DNA of 64,000 nt from Aliivibrio wodanis. Lineage in GTDB: Bacteria > Pseudomonadota > Gammaproteobacteria > Enterobacterales > Vibrionaceae. Below are positions 1 through 7,174 of this stretch, in pieces. A program made the translations under genes and the position numbers. The notes beneath the pieces were generated by a model. That model saw nothing but the letters and a program-made list of their open reading frames with translations. It ran no database searches and had not been told where the DNA came from. Every line of letters starts with the position of its first letter. Within the stretch, counting starts at the first letter, position 1. The DNA lies in the NCBI GenBank assembly GCA_000953695.1, contig LN554846.1, forward strand, positions 992,001 to 1,056,000, read 5' to 3'.

Positions 1-2
1 AC

Positions 3-764
3 TGGCATAATCGCTTATTTCCTCAAGGTTACACCATGTTTAACCCTGTGGTGGGTGGACAATTGCGTGGCGATGCGTCTATGCAAGTGGTATCAGGCCG
101 CATTGATCGTCCTTTGGTTCATTTTGAAGCAGCAAGTCGAGATATTCTTGGTGCTGAATTGAGTCAGTTTATTGATTGGTTTAACACATCAAAAAGCGAT
201 GCTTCTTTAGACCCTCTATTAAGAGCGGCAATGACACATCTGTGGTTTGTGACGCTTCATCCACTTGATGGTGGTAATGGAAGAATCACTCGTCTACTTA
301 CGGATCTCGCATTAGCTCAAGCTGAGCATCAATCGGTTCGATTCTACGCCATGTCGGTTGGTATCTTGGCTAACCGAAAAAGCTATTATGAGATTTTAGA
401 GCAAACCCAAAAAGGGGAGTTAGATATTACCGCTTGGCTACAGTGGTTTTTTAAAACCCTTGAGAGTACGTTTGCAGAAGTCTTTAACGAAATAGACAGA
501 ACCATTTTTAAAACCAACTTTTGGCGCAAGGTTGATCAAACCAAGCTGACAGAAGAGCAAGTAAAAGTGCTTAACCGAATGTTAGATGGGGATTTTGTAG
601 ATGGCATTAACACCTCTCAATACCATAAAGTTGCAAAGGTAAGTAAGCCCACTGCAACTCGGCATTTAGCAGTGCTGGTTGAACTTGGCTGTTTGGTTAA
701 AACTGGGGCGGGTGGTCGAAGTACTCGTTATGTTTTGGGGGGCAGACAGTTTAGTCGTGTCTAA
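3..764 (+). CDS. Fic family protein, 3' part (5' end outside the window)
   Basis: Fic proteins usually transfer AMP from ATP to a hydroxyl group of a target protein. The core motif HPLDGGNGRITR is at 258-293 and fits the HxFx(D/E)GNGRxxR consensus, with Leu in place of the usual Phe. The reading frame is already open at position 3, before the first ATG at 36, and encodes WHNRLFPQGYT, typical of the conserved stretch ahead of the Fic core. The gene therefore enters from outside the window and 36 is not its start. The C-terminal part (about 540-760) looks like a winged-helix DNA-binding domain. Pieces of this 3' end recur at 2117-2181 and 3295-3436. The target is unknown. A Fic protein with a C-terminal HTH may regulate its own expression, but that is inference. 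Confidence 0.85.
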   Translation, partial: WHNRLFPQGYTMFNPVVGGQLRGDASMQVVSGRIDRPLVHFEAASRDILGAELSQFIDWFNTSKSDASLDPLLRAAMTHLWFVTLHPLDGGNGRITRLLTDLALAQAEHQSVRFYAMSVGILANRKSYYEILEQTQKGELDITAWLQWFFKTLESTFAEVFNEIDRTIFKTNFWRKVDQTKLTEEQVKVLNRMLDGDFVDGINTSQYHKVAKVSKPTATRHLAVLVELGCLVKTGAGGRSTRYVLGGRQFSRV

Positions 765-841
765 TTCACACCCAAATACCCAGATCAATTTATCCCTGTA
801 TTTTCAGTAATATGCATTTGTGGTACGAATAGTACCTAGAA

Positions 842-1873
842 TCACTGCTTATTTTTTAATGACTCTCGCTGCTCTGATAATGTCGCTTCCACTTCTCGGC
901 GCAGCTCTTCTTCATTCGGTAAATACAGCTGATACTTTTGCACAAATAAGTTTTTATCCATGCCATAAGTCGCATACTTTACCAGTAGTTCATCTTTATC
1001 TTTGCTTAAGATAATTCCGATAGGTGGGTTATCTCCTTCGATATTCTCTTCTGCTGCAAAGTAACCCATGTACATGTTCATTTGACCAATATCTTGGTGT
1101 TTAACGTCATTAATTTTTAAATCGATGAGAACAAAACAACGTAAGATACGATGATAAAACACCAAGTCAACTTTGTAATGACTATTGTTTAATGTAATTC
1201 GGTATTGTCGGCCAACAAAGGTAAAGCCTTTGCCTAACTCTAATAAGAAATGTTCTAAGTGTTCACATAGGGCAGTTTCTAAGTCTTTTTCGCTGTAGTG
1301 ATTTTGTTCTGGCAGATTAAGAAACTCAAAAACGTAACTATCACGGTTTATGTCTTCAGGTTTAGCAACTAAGGTATTTTGCTGTGAAAGAGCGATAACT
1401 TCTTCTTTATCTTTACTTGCCGCTAAACGCAAAAACAAGCCGGTTTCTTTTTGGCGTTTAAGTTCTCTTACACTCCAATTAGCATTAACCGCTTGATTCA
1501 TGTAAAACGCGCGTTCTGTCGTGTTATCAATTTTTAATAACTCTACATAATGTGACCAACTCAAATGGTGCGACAGTGTCGCACCATTTCGATTTGCTAG
1601 ATAAAACTGACGAAATCTCTTCAGATTAGAAAGACTAAAACCTTTACCATGGGCTAATTTTAAATCTCGACTTAAGTTTGTGATCAACTGTTTTCCGTAC
1701 TGCGCGGTTACTTGGCCTTCTTGTTCAAACTCAACTATATGTTGTCCAATTTTCCAATAAGTCATGACTAACCCAGCGTTAATCGCTGAGATTGTTTTCG
1801 CTTGACCTTGTGAGAAAGTAGTAGAAATAATACCTAGTAAATTATGGTACTTTGCATCAACAGGTTTATTCAT
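842..1873 (-). CDS. YhcG-like PD-(D/E)XK nuclease-domain protein (DUF1016)
   Basis: This 343-residue protein resembles E. coli YhcG. An N-terminal DUF1016 region (about residues 10-145) precedes a C-terminal PD-(D/E)XK fold (about 170-320). The probable metal-binding residues are D236 in VDLVFYH and D251/K253 in LIDLK, matching the D-x(n)-(D/E)xK layout. The start at 1873 is supported by AAGGA seven bases upstream. The gene is convergent with fic and has no methylase or other obvious partner beside it. Family members are common near restriction and defence genes and have been proposed to act on DNA, but no function can be assigned here. It forms the first module between two copies of the fic 3' segment. 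Confidence 0.85.
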   Translation of the reverse strand: MNKPVDAKYHNLLGIISTTFSQGQAKTISAINAGLVMTYWKIGQHIVEFEQEGQVTAQYGKQLITNLSRDLKLAHGKGFSLSNLKRFRQFYLANRNGATLSHHLSWSHYVELLKIDNTTERAFYMNQAVNANWSVRELKRQKETGLFLRLAASKDKEEVIALSQQNTLVAKPEDINRDSYVFEFLNLPEQNHYSEKDLETALCEHLEHFLLELGKGFTFVGRQYRITLNNSHYKVDLVFYHRILRCFVLIDLKINDVKHQDIGQMNMYMGYFAAEENIEGDNPPIGIILSKDKDELLVKYATYGMDKNLFVQKYQLYLPNEEELRREVEATLSEQRESLKNKQ

Positions 1874-2116
1874 TACTACATCCTTTTTTATAATTCATTC
1901 CGGATTACCTAGTTAACACCATGTCTTGCATGGTCACTGGCATACACTTTAACCCGACATTACTCGCTTAAAATGCTGTTTTAGTCAGCGGGAGGAGAGG
2001 ATATTTCAATCCGACTTAGTCTCTCTCTTATCTTGTAGGCTTAATGTGCCTACAAAATGATCTTGGATTAACAGGTTGATAAATGCAAGTTCTAATATTG
2101 ACGGTTGTGCATTGAA

Positions 2117-2181
2117 CCAAGCTGACAGAAGATCAAGTAAAAGTGCTTAATCGAATGTTAGATATGGATTTTGAAGGTGGC
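2117..2181 (+). pseudogene. fic 3'-end fragment, copy 2
   Basis: These 65 bases match 541-605 of the fic gene with about six mismatches. Similarity stops sharply on both sides. The piece covers about 21 codons from the start of the Fic C-terminal DNA-binding segment and has no start or usable frame of its own. It is in the same orientation as fic and lies between the YhcG-like gene and the PD-(D/E)XK gene. Confidence 0.85.
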
Positions 2182-2262
2182 GTATATAGAGTAGATTTTT
2201 ATTCTACTGAAATGTTCTAAAGAGTAGTTTGTTATGGTTATCCACCTTTGACAGTCAGATAG

Positions 2263-2301
2263 TTGATCTACTCCTTTTAATCAGTATATTGTTTACAATA
2301 T
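2263..2301 (+). promoter_or_regulatory. putative promoter overlapped by a perfect dyad
   Basis: A possible -35 (TTGATC, 2263-2268) and -10 (TATATT, 2285-2290) are 16 bases apart. The -10 lies within a perfect inverted repeat, ATATTGT-TT-ACAATAT (2286-2301), that ends 34 bases before the ATG at 2336. The layout suggests an operator over the promoter. The regulator is unknown and the promoter is predicted by eye only. Confidence 0.35.
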
Positions 2302-2335
2302 GAAGTTCTACCAGTATAAGGTGAGTGATTAAAGA

Positions 2336-3289
2336 ATGGCTCTATTTAGAAATACTCAAAAATTAACCAATGAAAAAGAAGACCACCTTACTGAATTTTT
2401 TGCAGCTAGCCTTAATGCGTCCGACTCTCTGAAGGTTGCATTTGTGCAATTGGTATTTGGAGATCACGTAAAAAAGCATCTAATCAAGGTTGAAACTCAA
2501 AGTTCTTATCCAAATTGTCGGCCTGATATGAAATTAATATTTGACGATGGTTCGGTTATTCTCTGTGAAAACAAACTTGAAGCGCTTGAAACCACAGGAA
2601 ATGAGTTGACCGAATTCAAGCTACAGTTAGAAAGGTATCTGCAACTGCCTGTCGATGGTGTTATGTATATTCGATCGAGATTGAAATCCCCCTCACAGAA
2701 GGTTTTGGATCATGCGAAATACATTAAGCCAATAGATAAGCCTCATTTTTTATGGCGAGACTTTTACGCCATATTAGAAGCGGATAACAATTCACTCGTT
2801 AAGGAGTTAAAGCTAGGTTTTGAGGTTATGGGATTTATTCCACCCAATCCAGTTATTGGCGATCTGTCACGAGAGGCCCCAAAATCACACCGAGAAAATT
2901 TTAGTCATTTTTGGCTTGAAACTGAAGTAGAAGCAATGAATTTGGGATGGAAGGTTAGTGTTGGTGATATTGTAGAGCGTTACTTTTCTCACCCGACAAC
3001 AAAATTTGCCAGTGATATTTATATAAACCCTATTCATCCTGAACGTTTCCTAGTTAGACTTACTCCAAGAACTGATATGCATGAGAGATTATTTGAGGAA
3101 GTAAAATTATTGAATAGTCATGTAGCCCTAGCAGTTAAAAAACACACAATAAAAAGAGCAAATGGAGTAGTGACTGTTATTGATATTGAAACCACAATTA
3201 ATGCCGTATTACCTAACTCTTTAAATAAAGTAGAGGAGATTGAGAGTGCTCTTCTTAATTATGTTCTTCCATATCTCAAGTTGGGTTAA
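2336..3289 (+). CDS. PD-(D/E)XK nuclease superfamily protein
   Basis: This is a 317-residue protein whose N-terminal third has the PD-(D/E)XK signature: RPD at residues 62-64, then E78 and K80 in CENKLEA, with a following helix containing Q97 (KLQLERYLQ). The fold is that of restriction-type endonucleases, and the rest of the protein is not recognised. No methylase or ATPase partner is adjacent, so it is either a lone effector or a degraded part of a larger system. Its stop codon is only five bases before the third copy of the fic 3' segment. A promoter-like dyad precedes it. DNA cleavage is inferred from the residues alone. Confidence 0.7.
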   Translation: MALFRNTQKLTNEKEDHLTEFFAASLNASDSLKVAFVQLVFGDHVKKHLIKVETQSSYPNCRPDMKLIFDDGSVILCENKLEALETTGNELTEFKLQLERYLQLPVDGVMYIRSRLKSPSQKVLDHAKYIKPIDKPHFLWRDFYAILEADNNSLVKELKLGFEVMGFIPPNPVIGDLSREAPKSHRENFSHFWLETEVEAMNLGWKVSVGDIVERYFSHPTTKFASDIYINPIHPERFLVRLTPRTDMHERLFEEVKLLNSHVALAVKKHTIKRANGVVTVIDIETTINAVLPNSLNKVEEIESALLNYVLPYLKLG

Positions 3290-3294
3290 AAAAA

Positions 3295-3449
3295 CCACGC
3301 TGACTGAAGAGCAAGTAAAAGTGCTTAATCGAATGCTAGATGGTGATTTTGAAGAGGGCATTAACACTTCTCAATACCATAAAGTTGCAAAGGTAAGTAA
3401 GCCCACTGTATCTCGGCATTTAGCAGCGTTAGTTGGCTTACTTTTCTAA
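3295..3449 (+). pseudogene. fic 3'-end fragment, copy 3
   Basis: Positions 3295-3436 match fic 541-682 with roughly 13 mismatches in 140 bases. The frame stays open and reads the Fic C-terminal HTH segment (LTEEQVKVLNRMLDGDF and onward) until it departs from the fic sequence and stops at 3447-3449. No plausible start exists: the frame can only be extended leftward through the end of the nuclease gene in another frame. It is a remnant, not an active gene. Confidence 0.85.
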
Positions 3450-3582
3450 TACTAATAACCTTTAAATGGCTAGGGATATTTGCTGTGGTACAGTATATAA
3501 TCACAGATAAAAACGACTTCTTGTTATGTTATAAATAACATTCTAAAGAAAATAATATTTTAACAACAAAATGAGTGGCTAA

Positions 3583-5844
3583 ATGGAACTGATCATAGGT
3601 TTGGTAGTTATCTACCTTATATATAAACTATTGTCCGGCAGAAAGAAAACAGGCGTAGAAGCTACCAATTATAATTCACGATCTTCTAATATGAGTAAAT
3701 CAAGTCTGCGTAATCAAAGTAAAAATAAAATTAGAGTTTCAGCTCTTGATGATAGTAATGAAGATGATTTTTCAACATTCGAGATACATACAAGCTTTGG
3801 TAGTGAACCCACTCGTTCAAAAAATACCTCTGTAGGTCGATGGCTAAGTGAAGAAGAAACACTTGTTATTAATGGTCGAGAATTTACTAAAGGTTTCTTT
3901 TACTTTGGTGGGGTATTAAGTGGGTTAAATGGTTATGGGGTAGAACCGTCTTTGGTTGATAAAGATAGACCAGCTTCAGATATGAACGATTGTGACTTCG
4001 AATATCAAGACGATTCGTTGGGGTATTGGCCAAGCTTTGCGACTCTATCTAAAGAATGTCGAGGCCTGTACTTAGATTGGTTAGCATCGGACCGTACAAA
4101 TGAAGACATATCGATCGGTTATATATTCATATACTTTTATGGCTTTGAAAGAAGAATAATTGAAGATATTGGTGACATTAAAGTTAATGATGTTGAGTTC
4201 TTAGCTATTTTTAATGAAATTACTAGATTGCTTTGTATATACGGTACGAATCGTTCGTTTCGAAGTTATTCGTCAGGATTGCTTGAGCTGATGTATTTTC
4301 TTAGAAAAAACGTAATAGACGATGCAGGAGTAAAAGTACCAGAAAGTAATAATTCACTAGCGTTTAAGTTTAGACTAGCAAAAAACGTGCAATCAGGAGT
4401 AGCTCTAAAATCAGAGCTTGTACTGGAATGGCTTAAAGATACGGGGGAGTATTCACTTAAGGCTCCAGCGCGTCGCTGTGAAGATGAGTTTGCTAAGCTA
4501 TTTAAGCTTAAATTTGATAAGAAATATCCAGAAGGGCTTAACGTAAAGCCGAATAAGACAAAATTAGAGTTGACATTTCGTGCGGCAAGTAATGCTATTT
4601 CAATCACCAAGATCGACGCTGGAGATTTACCTGACCCTAGTATATTGAAAGGGCCAATCAAAAAGCTTATCCCAATAGCGGACGAGTGTACTGAACAGTT
4701 GAATGCTTATAGTCGATATTTAACTAAATCAGACGCATCAAGACAAGATGTGGCTGCGTTATTGTTGCTTCCAAATGAACTGGTTACAGAAATTAACTCT
4801 CCTGTGATTGAAAGGTTTAAATCGTGGTCAATGGCAGTGATTGATGAAGATAATGGGCTGACAAGCGTTAAAGAGTTTTGGAAGCATCTCGATATGCCTT
4901 TGCCAAAAGCAACCAATAAAAAAGAAAATGAACTGATTATTAGCCTGGCAAATAAGGTTGGTGTTGGTGTCGCTCCTGACTTTAGATTCCATCAGTCTAA
5001 TGTAAAGCTTGATGGTAATTTAGTCTTATTTATACCTGGGCACGGTGAATTCTTTGAACCTAGCCGTACTTACTATCAAGTTGCTACAGCACTCCGACTA
5101 GGTGCAATGGTTGCCACAATTGATGGACGTGTTGATGACAGTGAAATGCTAGTATTGAAACGCCTTATTGATCGTGATGACAGTTTATCATCAGGTGAAA
5201 AAACATCACTGCACGCCTATCTTAAGTGGCGTTTAAATAGTCCTGTAAACATGGCAGGTTTGAAAGCCAGAGTGGTAAGTTTGAATGATGACGAAATAGA
5301 ATTCGTCAAGAAGATCATTGTGTCGATAGCGCTAGCCGACGGCTCAGCCGACGTGTCAGAGATTCGACAGTTAGAAAAGCTTTATACTGCGATTGGTTTA
5401 GATAAGTCACAAGTATCTAGTGATATTCATAAATTAACGTCAAGTTATGTGGATAAAGCGCAAAACGGCATATCAATTAATGCTGAACTCAATTCTTTTA
5501 GTATTGATAAAGAGGTATTGGCCATACATGAAAATGACACTAAAAATGCTAAGAGTATGCTAGAGAGCATATTCGCTGAAGAAGAACCTGTGATTGAGGT
5601 TGAAGTTCAGGGTAATAGTGATGGTTTAGATGACGCCCATAAGGCGGTGTACGACATATTGGTGACAAAAGGTCAGTGGTCGCATAATGAAGTGCAATCT
5701 ATATTCTCCGAATATAAGCTAATGATTGATGGGGCTATTGAAACCATCAATGACTGGTCTTTTGACATGGTTGATGCTCCCGTTTTAGAGCAAGATGATG
5801 ATATTTTTATTGATTTAGAAATCGTAGAAGAATTGAAAGGATAA
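3583..5844 (+). CDS. TerB-N / TerB / TerB-C-like membrane-anchored protein
   Basis: This 753-residue protein starts with one hydrophobic segment (residues 2-17) followed by a polar linker. A TerB-N-like region with WLSEEETLVINGREFTKGFF follows from about residue 87. A TerB-like helical domain is near residues 495-620 (LGAMVATIDGRVDDSEM, acidic metal-binding type), and a TerB-C-like region is at about 685-750. This domain set is known from proteins encoded beside ATPases and helicases and has been predicted to act in stress or phage responses rather than tellurite resistance itself. The next gene begins four bases after the stop, and a third gene overlaps that one, so the three form one operon. 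I infer a membrane-associated sensor or scaffold role. Domain calls are by recognition, not by search. Confidence 0.75.
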   Translation: MELIIGLVVIYLIYKLLSGRKKTGVEATNYNSRSSNMSKSSLRNQSKNKIRVSALDDSNEDDFSTFEIHTSFGSEPTRSKNTSVGRWLSEEETLVINGREFTKGFFYFGGVLSGLNGYGVEPSLVDKDRPASDMNDCDFEYQDDSLGYWPSFATLSKECRGLYLDWLASDRTNEDISIGYIFIYFYGFERRIIEDIGDIKVNDVEFLAIFNEITRLLCIYGTNRSFRSYSSGLLELMYFLRKNVIDDAGVKVPESNNSLAFKFRLAKNVQSGVALKSELVLEWLKDTGEYSLKAPARRCEDEFAKLFKLKFDKKYPEGLNVKPNKTKLELTFRAASNAISITKIDAGDLPDPSILKGPIKKLIPIADECTEQLNAYSRYLTKSDASRQDVAALLLLPNELVTEINSPVIERFKSWSMAVIDEDNGLTSVKEFWKHLDMPLPKATNKKENELIISLANKVGVGVAPDFRFHQSNVKLDGNLVLFIPGHGEFFEPSRTYYQVATALRLGAMVATIDGRVDDSEMLVLKRLIDRDDSLSSGEKTSLHAYLKWRLNSPVNMAGLKARVVSLNDDEIEFVKKIIVSIALADGSADVSEIRQLEKLYTAIGLDKSQVSSDIHKLTSSYVDKAQNGISINAELNSFSIDKEVLAIHENDTKNAKSMLESIFAEEEPVIEVEVQGNSDGLDDAHKAVYDILVTKGQWSHNEVQSIFSEYKLMIDGAIETINDWSFDMVDAPVLEQDDDIFIDLEIVEELKG

Positions 5845-5848
5845 GATC

Positions 5849-7174
5849 GTGGGTAAAAAAATTAGATCGAAAGAAAGAGATGCCATAATTCAATCTCTAA
5901 AGGCTGGTGTAACCCCGCGAGTTGGAATTCAACATATCCAGGTAGGGCGAGTAAATGAATTAAAAGCCCTCATTCAAGACATTGATCGTGTTTCTCAAGG
6001 GGGGGCAGCATTTAGGTTGATAATCGGTGAGTATGGTTCTGGAAAAACCTTTTTTTTGAGCGTTGTGAGAGCGATTGCTTTAGAAAGAAAGATGGTTAGT
6101 GTGCATGCAGATTTGTCACCTGATAGGCGTATTCACGCATCGTCAGGGCAAGCAAGGAACCTGTATTCAGAATTAATGAGAAACATGTCAACTCGAAACA
6201 AGCCCGACGGAAACGCGCTAACCAGTGTTGTAGAAAAGTTCATTACAGAAACTAGAAAGACCGCAGAGAAGGAAGGAATCACTATAAACTCCGCTATCCA
6301 TGAAAAGCTTGCATCGCTGACGGAGTTTGTTGGTGGATATGATTTTGCAAAAGTGGTCGAAGCATACTGGAATGGTTATGAAAACGACCGTGAAGATTTA
6401 AAAATCAATGCGATTAAGTGGCTTAGAGCTGAATATTCGACCAAAACAGAAGCTCGAAAAGAGTTAGGTGTACGTTCTATTATTTCGGACTCATCTTTCT
6501 ATGACGCACTTAAATTAATGAGTATGTTTGTTCGTCAAGCTGGCTACCAGGGGTTGCTAGTGAACCTCGATGAAATGGTTAATTTGTATAAGTTAAATAG
6601 CACTCAGGCTCGAACCTCAAATTATGAACAGCTCTTACGAATTCTAAATGATTGCTTGCAGGGATCTGCGGAAAGCTTGGGTTTTTTACTGGGCGGAACG
6701 CCGGAGTTTCTATTGGACCCACGAAAAGGACTCTATAGTTATGAGGCTTTACATTCACGCTTGGCTGAGAACAGCTTTGCTAAACAAGCAGGGGTTATTG
6801 ATTATTCGTCAACTGCTTTACATTTAGCCAGTTTGACTCCGGAAGAGCTGTATATTCTATTGCGAAACCTGCGGCATGTGTATGCTTCTGGAGATGAAAC
6901 CAATTACTTGGTTCCAGATGAGTCTTTGATCTCTTTCCTAGAGCATTGCAGTAAAACTATAGGTGATGCCTACTTTCGTACACCTCGGAATACGATTAAG
7001 GCTTTTTTGGATATGTTGGCAGTCATAGAGCAAAATCCATCAATACAGTGGAACCAATTAATTGAGTCAGTTTCTATCTCAAATGAACAACCATCAGACT
7101 TAGAGTTACCTGGAGATGGAGATGGAGATGGAGATGGAGCTGAGGATGATGAGTTGACCGATTTCAAACTATGA
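5849..7174 (+). CDS. BrxD/DUF2791-like P-loop ATP-binding protein
   Basis: This 441-residue ATPase begins with GTG at 5849, four bases after the previous stop. Walker A is GEYGSGKT at about residues 60-67, and the Walker B-like LVNLDEM is near 237-243. The overall look matches the BREX-type BrxD/DUF2791 ATP-binding family. Its C-terminus carries an acidic (Gly-Asp) run at residues 422-430, encoded by 4.5 perfect GGAGAT repeats (7112-7139), before AEDDELTDFKL. The stop overlaps the helicase start by four bases (ATGA), so translational coupling is likely. In BREX-related loci, proteins of this family pair with a helicase; I infer an ATP-dependent loader or partner for the helicase encoded next. 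Confidence 0.8.
   Translation: MGKKIRSKERDAIIQSLKAGVTPRVGIQHIQVGRVNELKALIQDIDRVSQGGAAFRLIIGEYGSGKTFFLSVVRAIALERKMVSVHADLSPDRRIHASSGQARNLYSELMRNMSTRNKPDGNALTSVVEKFITETRKTAEKEGITINSAIHEKLASLTEFVGGYDFAKVVEAYWNGYENDREDLKINAIKWLRAEYSTKTEARKELGVRSIISDSSFYDALKLMSMFVRQAGYQGLLVNLDEMVNLYKLNSTQARTSNYEQLLRILNDCLQGSAESLGFLLGGTPEFLLDPRKGLYSYEALHSRLAENSFAKQAGVIDYSSTALHLASLTPEELYILLRNLRHVYASGDETNYLVPDESLISFLEHCSKTIGDAYFRTPRNTIKAFLDMLAVIEQNPSIQWNQLIESVSISNEQPSDLELPGDGDGDGDGAEDDELTDFKL
7112..7139 (+). repeat. GGAGAT hexanucleotide microsatellite inside the ATPase gene
   Basis: There are four full GGAGAT units plus GGAG. Each unit adds Gly-Asp, so gain or loss of a unit would change linker length without breaking the frame. 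Confidence 0.9.

Larger units (their letters stand above)
1874..2335. other. intergenic region with a fic remnant and a promoter
   Basis: No convincing gene was seen in this 462-base gap. It holds an 8-bp hairpin (GTAGGC-type arms at 2033-2040 and 2048-2055) without a T-run, the second copy of the fic 3' segment (2117-2181), and the promoter/operator-like region of the next gene (2263-2301). Confidence 0.5.

Noticed and set aside
3240-3449. A 69-residue open frame with an HTH-like end
   Set aside because: It begins with TTG inside the nuclease gene and its latter part is a fic 3' remnant, so it is treated as a pseudogene piece.
3583-5844. Tellurite resistance operon
   Set aside because: Only TerB-type domains are present; terZABCDE genes are not. 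The neighbours point to an ATPase-helicase system instead.
7112-7139. CRISPR or other array
   Set aside because: It is a perfect hexanucleotide repeat within a coding frame with no spacers.
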